Shown here in pieces: positions 33,150 to 33,639 of a stretch of 33,639 nt of DNA (its first letter is position 1; each line of letters opens with the position of its first letter). Location of the stretch: contig JAGWYS010000012.1 of NCBI GenBank assembly GCA_018969225.1, positions 1-33,639 on the forward strand. Direction: 5' to 3'. This DNA is from Gemmatimonadota bacterium. Lineage in GTDB: Bacteria; Gemmatimonadota; Gemmatimonadetes; Gemmatimonadales; Gemmatimonadaceae. The notes under the pieces were generated by a model, which was not told the origin of the DNA, searched no databases, and was given only the letters and a program-made list of their open reading frames with translations. The position numbers and the translations under genes were made by a program.

Positions 33150-33639
33150 ATGAGCCGCCGTTTCCTTCCCCTCCTCCTCCAGCTCGCGCTGGTCGCCCCG
33201 GCCGCTCACGCGCAGTCGCCAGCGCTGGAGGCGCTGCTGGCCGACGCCAACCGCCGCAACCGGCTCCCCCCCGCGCTGGTGTCGTACACCGCCTCGGTGG
33301 AGTCCGAGCTGTCGGTGATCATCCAGCGCGAGCAGGGCAACGAGGTGATGGGGCAGCTGGAGCAGGTGGCCAGCCGCCTCCGCTGGGATCGCGCCGGCGG
33401 CTACGAACAGCGGGTGGTCGGGCAGCGCATGCTCCCCGGCAGCAGCCAGGTGTCGCTCCTCTCCGGACTGGAGGTGGGGTGGCTGCAGCCGGCCCTGTAC
33501 GGCAACCGGCTGCGGGTGCGCTCGCAGGAGCGCAACGCACCGGAACCACGCACCCGCGCCGACACCCTGCGCCTCGCTCGCGACTCGGCCCGGGCCGCCG
33601 CACGGGCCGCGCGCGCCGCCGCCGACAGCGCCGCCCGCG
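33150..33639 (+). CDS. Exported protein of unknown function, truncated by the window edge
   Basis: The frame from ATG 33150 is open to the right edge (163 codons). It begins with a signal peptide (MSRRFLPLLLQLALVAPAAHA, probable cleavage after AHA before Gln-Ser). It then has a soluble stretch beginning LPPALVSYTASVESELSVI and ends in an Ala/Arg/Asp/Ser-rich low-complexity segment (RADTLRLARDSARAAA). The start is 9 nt after the ABC-F stop, so it could be co-transcribed. I do not recognise the family; the style is that of Gemmatimonadota envelope proteins, which is inference only. Confidence 0.7.
   Translation, partial: MSRRFLPLLLQLALVAPAAHAQSPALEALLADANRRNRLPPALVSYTASVESELSVIIQREQGNEVMGQLEQVASRLRWDRAGGYEQRVVGQRMLPGSSQVSLLSGLEVGWLQPALYGNRLRVRSQERNAPEPRTRADTLRLARDSARAAARAARAAADSAAR

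Noticed and set aside
31134-33209. 691-aa open frame antisense to the ABC-F gene
   Set aside because: Long stop-free frames are expected opposite very GC-rich genes; the translation is Arg/His/Gln/Gly-rich with no motif, and the sense strand is a clear ABC-F protein.
33150-33639. Naming the right-edge exported protein as a specific envelope family
   Set aside because: Only a signal peptide, a short soluble part and a low-complexity segment are visible; the rest is cut off by the window.
1-33639. CRISPR arrays, insertion sequences, prophage, integrase or tRNA genes
   Set aside because: No array-like repeats, transposase/integrase motifs or tRNA-like sequences seen by reading; a dedicated search was not possible.

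Overview
The window is about 33.6 kb of very GC-rich (by eye well over 70%) chromosomal bacterial DNA, densely coded, with no rRNA, tRNA, CRISPR array, insertion sequence or phage gene that I could see. The base composition, the SD-poor starts, and an exported protein at the right edge with an Ala/Arg/Asp/Ser-rich stretch suggest Gemmatimonadota. This is an inference from style; another high-GC phylum such as Acidobacteriota or Myxococcota cannot be excluded without a marker gene.

Layout. (1) 1-4.3 kb: assorted accessory genes: a stand-alone DUF4143-type AAA ATPase, an alkylglycerol-monooxygenase-like integral membrane hydroxylase, a lipoprotein esterase of the PHB-depolymerase/LpqC type, and a VapBC toxin-antitoxin pair with a clear inverted-repeat operator. 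(2) 4.6-8.3 kb: three stop/start-overlapping genes encoding a MoxR-type AAA ATPase, a 233-aa protein I do not recognise, and a protein with an HExxH zinc-peptidase-like motif plus a C-terminal VWA domain. This is a RavA-ViaA-like arrangement with an extra component. (3) 8.4-10.3 kb: a divergent S-adenosylmethionine synthetase and a short-chain dehydrogenase. (4) 10.5-17.5 kb: a surface-polysaccharide locus: sugar-nucleotide epimerase, AsnB-type amidotransferase and methyltransferase behind a well-formed sigma-54 -24/-12 element, then a strong GNRA-loop hairpin and, convergent, a 972-aa protein with two glycosyltransferase modules. (5) 17.7-18.8 kb: a protein made of three tandem 6-pyruvoyl-tetrahydropterin-synthase-like (PTPS/QueD) domains. 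(6) 26.6 down to 18.8 kb on the minus strand: a compact seven-gene operon (monooxygenase/reductase fusion, SDR, MarR, enoyl-CoA hydratase, acyl-CoA dehydrogenase, CoA ligase, RidA) that fits the aerobic CoA-dependent ('hybrid') pathway for 2-aminobenzoate (anthranilate). (7) 26.7-33.6 kb: a YheT-type hydrolase, a small membrane protein, a dicarboxylate/glutamate symporter, an ArsC-like protein lacking its catalytic Cys, a PlsC-type acyltransferase, an ABC-F ATPase and the start of an exported protein.

How the genes work together. The minus-strand operon is the clearest pathway. The ligase makes 2-aminobenzoyl-CoA, the fused flavoprotein hydroxylates and reduces (dearomatises) it, RidA plausibly helps release the amino group from an enamine/imine, and the hydratase, SDR and acyl-CoA dehydrogenase continue beta-oxidation-like breakdown. 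A MarR-type regulator sits inside the operon. The polysaccharide genes plausibly make and transfer an amidated/methylated sugar. The MoxR-orphan-VWA triad is the best candidate for an incompletely described machine, and the triple-PTPS protein is the most unusual single gene.

A recurring regulatory signature is a TANNNT -10-like hexamer placed 6-8 nt before the start codon of genes that lack a Shine-Dalgarno sequence (six cases). This suggests widespread leaderless transcripts.
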